Assembly (NCBI GenBank): GCA_965219305.1 | Contig: OZ244725.1 | Location: forward strand, 3,720,001-3,784,000 | From: DATHTS01 sp965219305 | GTDB taxonomy: Bacteria; Acidobacteriota; Blastocatellia; Pyrinomonadales; Pyrinomonadaceae | Length of the DNA stretch: 64,000 bases | Reading direction: 5' to 3' | Shown here: positions 62,901 to 64,000 of the stretch, piece by piece | Position numbering within the stretch: the first letter of the stretch is position 1 | Layout of the letters: each line of letters begins with the position of its first letter | Notes under the pieces: generated by a model | What the model was told of the DNA's origin: nothing | Database searches by the model: none | The model's input: only the letters and a program-made list of their open reading frames with translations | Translations under genes and position numbers: made by a program

Positions 62901-63762
62901 AAGTTCCCGCGTCCGAAAATCCGCCGAAAGGCACGCCGCTTTGATCGGTAATCACGCCCGCTTCGATTGTTACATAATAACTTTGATTGTAAGCGAGCTG
63001 CTGATGCGGGTAAATGTTGGCAGTATTGCCGTTGATTATCACCGGATAATAATTAAAATTTACGCCGCCGATATTTTTCGTCTGCGCCGCCGCCGCCAGA
63101 TCAATCGTATCAACGAGCGTTCCGTCGGTGCGGTAAATGCGGATTCTGCCGTTCGTTCCGAGCTGCGGCGTTTGATTAAAAGTAATTGCCAGCGGCGCGT
63201 CCGTGCAAATTCCGGTTTGACCGTTTGATGGGAAAAACGCGTTCGGCGCAATGGTCGAAACAACCGTCAGACGCGCCGGATCGCTCGTTACCGAACCGTA
63301 TGGATTGCTCACCGTCACCGTGTAATTTCCGGTGTCGCTGTTCTGTACGCTAGCAAAATAAAGCGTCGAATTGGTTGCGCCGTCAATTAAAACTCCGTTC
63401 TTAAACCATTGATAAGACAAATTATCGCCCGTCGCCGTAACTGAAAGCGTCGCCGGTGTTCCGACCGTCGCCGACGTATTTTGCGGCTGCTGCGTAATTA
63501 CGGGCGGCGGATCAATAGTACCGCCGGTCACGGTTAAATTAACCGCATTGCTGACGACGCTGCCGCCGGAATTGCTGACTTGCACCGTGTAACTGCCGGA
63601 ATCGCTCGTCTGAACATTCGTCAATTGAAGCGTTGCGGTCGTCGCCGAAGCATTTCCCGTGATCGCCACACCGTTTTTCAGCCATTGATAAGAGAGATTA
63701 CTGCCGCTCGCGGCAACCGAAAACTGCACATTGCTGCCGACCGAAACCGTCTGGCTCGCCGG
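59941..63762 (-). CDS. Multidomain pectinesterase-pectate lyase (CE8-PL1), 3' part after a nonsense codon
   Basis: About 1262 residues counted from GTG 63729. In order: two Ig-like domains (about 1-160), an SbsA-type Ig domain (165-280), a CE8 pectinesterase (290-600; SYQDTLLTQ, EGDVDFMWGNG, LGRIDPD), two MBG repeats (605-760; YDGNPKPVSV/YDGNPKSVTV), a PL1 lyase (765-1155; DVIADHVSASWSIDE, FHHNLYAHHYNRNPRVG) and a carboxypeptidase-regulatory-like domain at the C-terminus. It would demethylate and then cleave pectin with one secreted polypeptide. In frame upstream stands TAA at 63763-63765, beyond which the same frame stays open to the window edge. The GTG start has no signal peptide, so the whole is probably one interrupted gene. 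Confidence 0.85.
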   Translation of the reverse strand, partial: PASQTVSVGSNVQFSVAASGSNLSYQWLKNGVAITGNASATTATLQLTNVQTSDSGSYTVQVSNSGGSVVSNAVNLTVTGGTIDPPPVITQQPQNTSATVGTPATLSVTATGDNLSYQWFKNGVLIDGATNSTLYFASVQNSDTGNYTVTVSNPYGSVTSDPARLTVVSTIAPNAFFPSNGQTGICTDAPLAITFNQTPQLGTNGRIRIYRTDGTLVDTIDLAAAAQTKNIGGVNFNYYPVIINGNTANIYPHQQLAYNQSYYVTIEAGVITDQSGVPFGGFSDAGTFAFTTKTNAPAAGTNNLTVAANSSGNFCTIQGAIDFVPANNTQRVIINVKNGTYTEIIYIPSNKPSITVRGESRAGTIQQYANNNNLNGAISGSYRTSFGVEAADFNVETITLHNTTPQGGSQAEALRTNGLRATINNVNLLSYQDTLLTQKSAYVANSYIEGDVDFMWGNGSTFFQNCEIKSLRNGGYYTQIRNAAGTYGNVYVNCKLTAGAGITNGNYLGRIDPDDFPYSQVVFINTQMDSHIAPVGWLFNSPTNPVTAANYPNIRYWEYNTTDLSGNPVDCSQRHPISRNSCNNPLSQTEVDFYSNPVNITGFTPQTKLTATVSLSNLNQVYDGNPKPVSVATDPGGLAVDVTYNGSPTAPTNAGTYTVVATINDPNYQGSATGTLIIAKATAQISLDSLTQNYDGNPKSVTVTTNPANLSYSITYNGSPTTPTAVGNYTVVVTVNDANYTGTATGNLNIRSNVKAFSTAEGAGAYTVGGRGGDTYHVTNLNDSGAGSLRNGITTASGARTIVFDISGTIYLNSQLNINKSFLTIAGQTAPGDGITIAGFTTVVTNAQHVIVRYMRFRPGDVKCPTMQGDSFWVDKSKDVIADHVSASWSIDESLSVTESERVTVQWSMISESLNFSCHLTDDGIGYERHGYGSLIRYGNGRISFHHNLYAHHYNRNPRVGDNITLDFVNNVIYDWGTDASYSGAANEGITKVNYIGNYLVAGPNTGSTKRTRAFSGGSVNTYIYQNGNIIDSNVNGIHDGTNTGWAMFVNSYTQQSSPLDLADQSVESPQVDINADSAENAYTSVLNTAGSSFVRDSVDMRIASEVRNETGALIDSQTQVGGFPVLNSTPPPLDTDGDGMPDSYEMSRGFDANNPNDARIIAPNGLSNLDNYLNSIVLAPTAAGVNVSGQVVTAQGRGIPRATLTLINGDGIAISTTTDMLGYFHFEDIPAGETYIINVGSRNFSFANPSSALTINENINNLVFTAEFNLRW

Positions 63763-64000
63763 TTACGGCTGAGTCGTGATAACCGGCGCGGCGGGAGCGA
63801 ATTCAACTTTGAACTGTGTAAATTTGATTTTCGTAGCGAAAGCGTTTCCGGCAACGCGGAAACTGAACCAGTCGAAATTCGTATTCGGCGTTTGGCTGGT
63901 TTCGGTCGCCGTGTAAGTCAAACCGGAAAGTGCGCCGCCGGTAACGGAAATTGTAACCTGCGTTTCGGTTGCGGAAATTCGGCTGACCGTATAATTAAAA
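63763..64000 (-). pseudogene. 5' continuation of the CE8-PL1 gene, ending at an in-frame TAA (partial)
   Basis: Read from the right edge, an open frame encodes TVSRISATETQVTISVTGG, NTNFDWFSFRVAGN, KIKFTQFKVEFAPAAP and VITTQP, then TAA at 63763-63765. It continues in the same frame with PASQTVSVGSNVQFSVAASG. The junction is where Ig-like domains read QPQ..QTVSVG, so a Gln codon (CAA to TAA) is the simplest explanation. The upstream start lies outside the window. Confidence 0.75.

Noticed and set aside
1..64000. tRNA, rRNA or phage genes
   Set aside because: None were recognised on either strand; the mobile content seen is limited to insertion sequences and small palindromic elements.

Overview
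The window most likely comes from an Acidobacteriota genome, probably class Blastocatellia. This is inferred from moderate G+C, a large Oar-type TonB-dependent receptor with no SusD partner, several secreted glycan-active enzymes, ROK regulators and a subtilase with a C-terminal GIMFSD tandem repeat. No rRNA, tRNA or CRISPR was seen, so the taxonomic call rests on gene families only.

Layout. 1-5122: the tail of an unknown gene, a membrane-anchored metallo-beta-lactamase-fold hydrolase, a SulP anion transporter and a secreted M14 metallopeptidase. 5123-5950: gene-poor, with a decayed IS3-type transposase relic. 5951-26224: a long plus-strand carbohydrate cluster (ROK regulator, esterase, SSS symporter, SDR, cytoplasmic-looking sugar-binding protein, Oar receptor, GH38-like and six-hairpin glycosidases, esterase, glucarate-dehydratase-like enolase, beta-propeller protein, FAH hydrolase, SDR). 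The dehydratase, SDR and FAH trio resembles non-phosphorylative deoxysugar or aldonate oxidation ending in pyruvate. 26225-28108: a degenerate IS3 element with an IS5-family element (868 bp, matched ends) nested in it. 28397-35537: two GGDEF-EAL proteins flanking the repeat-bearing subtilase. 35585-47601: hexuronate catabolism. On the minus strand lie a NagB-fold protein, uxaA/garD-type dehydratase, ROK regulator, kduD, kdgK and kduI; on the plus strand lie an SDR, an M24-fold protein without metal ligands, an ExuT-like MFS transporter and KDPG aldolase. kduI is split by an IS982-family insertion with a 7-bp target duplication. 47854-53328: GH43 enzyme, PEP carboxylase and fructose-1,6-bisphosphatase. 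53446-64000: a minus-strand pectinolytic operon (FCD-type GntR regulator, GH105-cupin fusion, esterase, rhamnogalacturonan acetylesterase, GH28 polygalacturonase, and a multidomain CE8-PL1 pectin esterase/lyase interrupted by a stop codon and running off the window).

How it fits together. Secreted CE8, PL1, GH28, GH105, CE12-like, GH43 and esterase activities would depolymerise pectin and rhamnogalacturonan. ExuT-like and SSS carriers would import the products, and KduI/KduD, UxaA, KdgK and KDPG aldolase would lead to pyruvate and glyceraldehyde-3-phosphate. A 17-bp palindrome, AATTGGTTARACCAATT, occurs upstream of the SSS cluster and between the divergent hexuronate operons. It has the TTGGT-N3-ACCAA form used by FCD-type GntR repressors, so the GntR gene at 53446-54252 is the obvious candidate to coordinate both loci.

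A striking background feature is a set of sequence-diverse, long inverted-repeat elements sitting between genes. All three recognisable transposases are decayed by frameshifts or stops, while metabolic genes are mostly intact.
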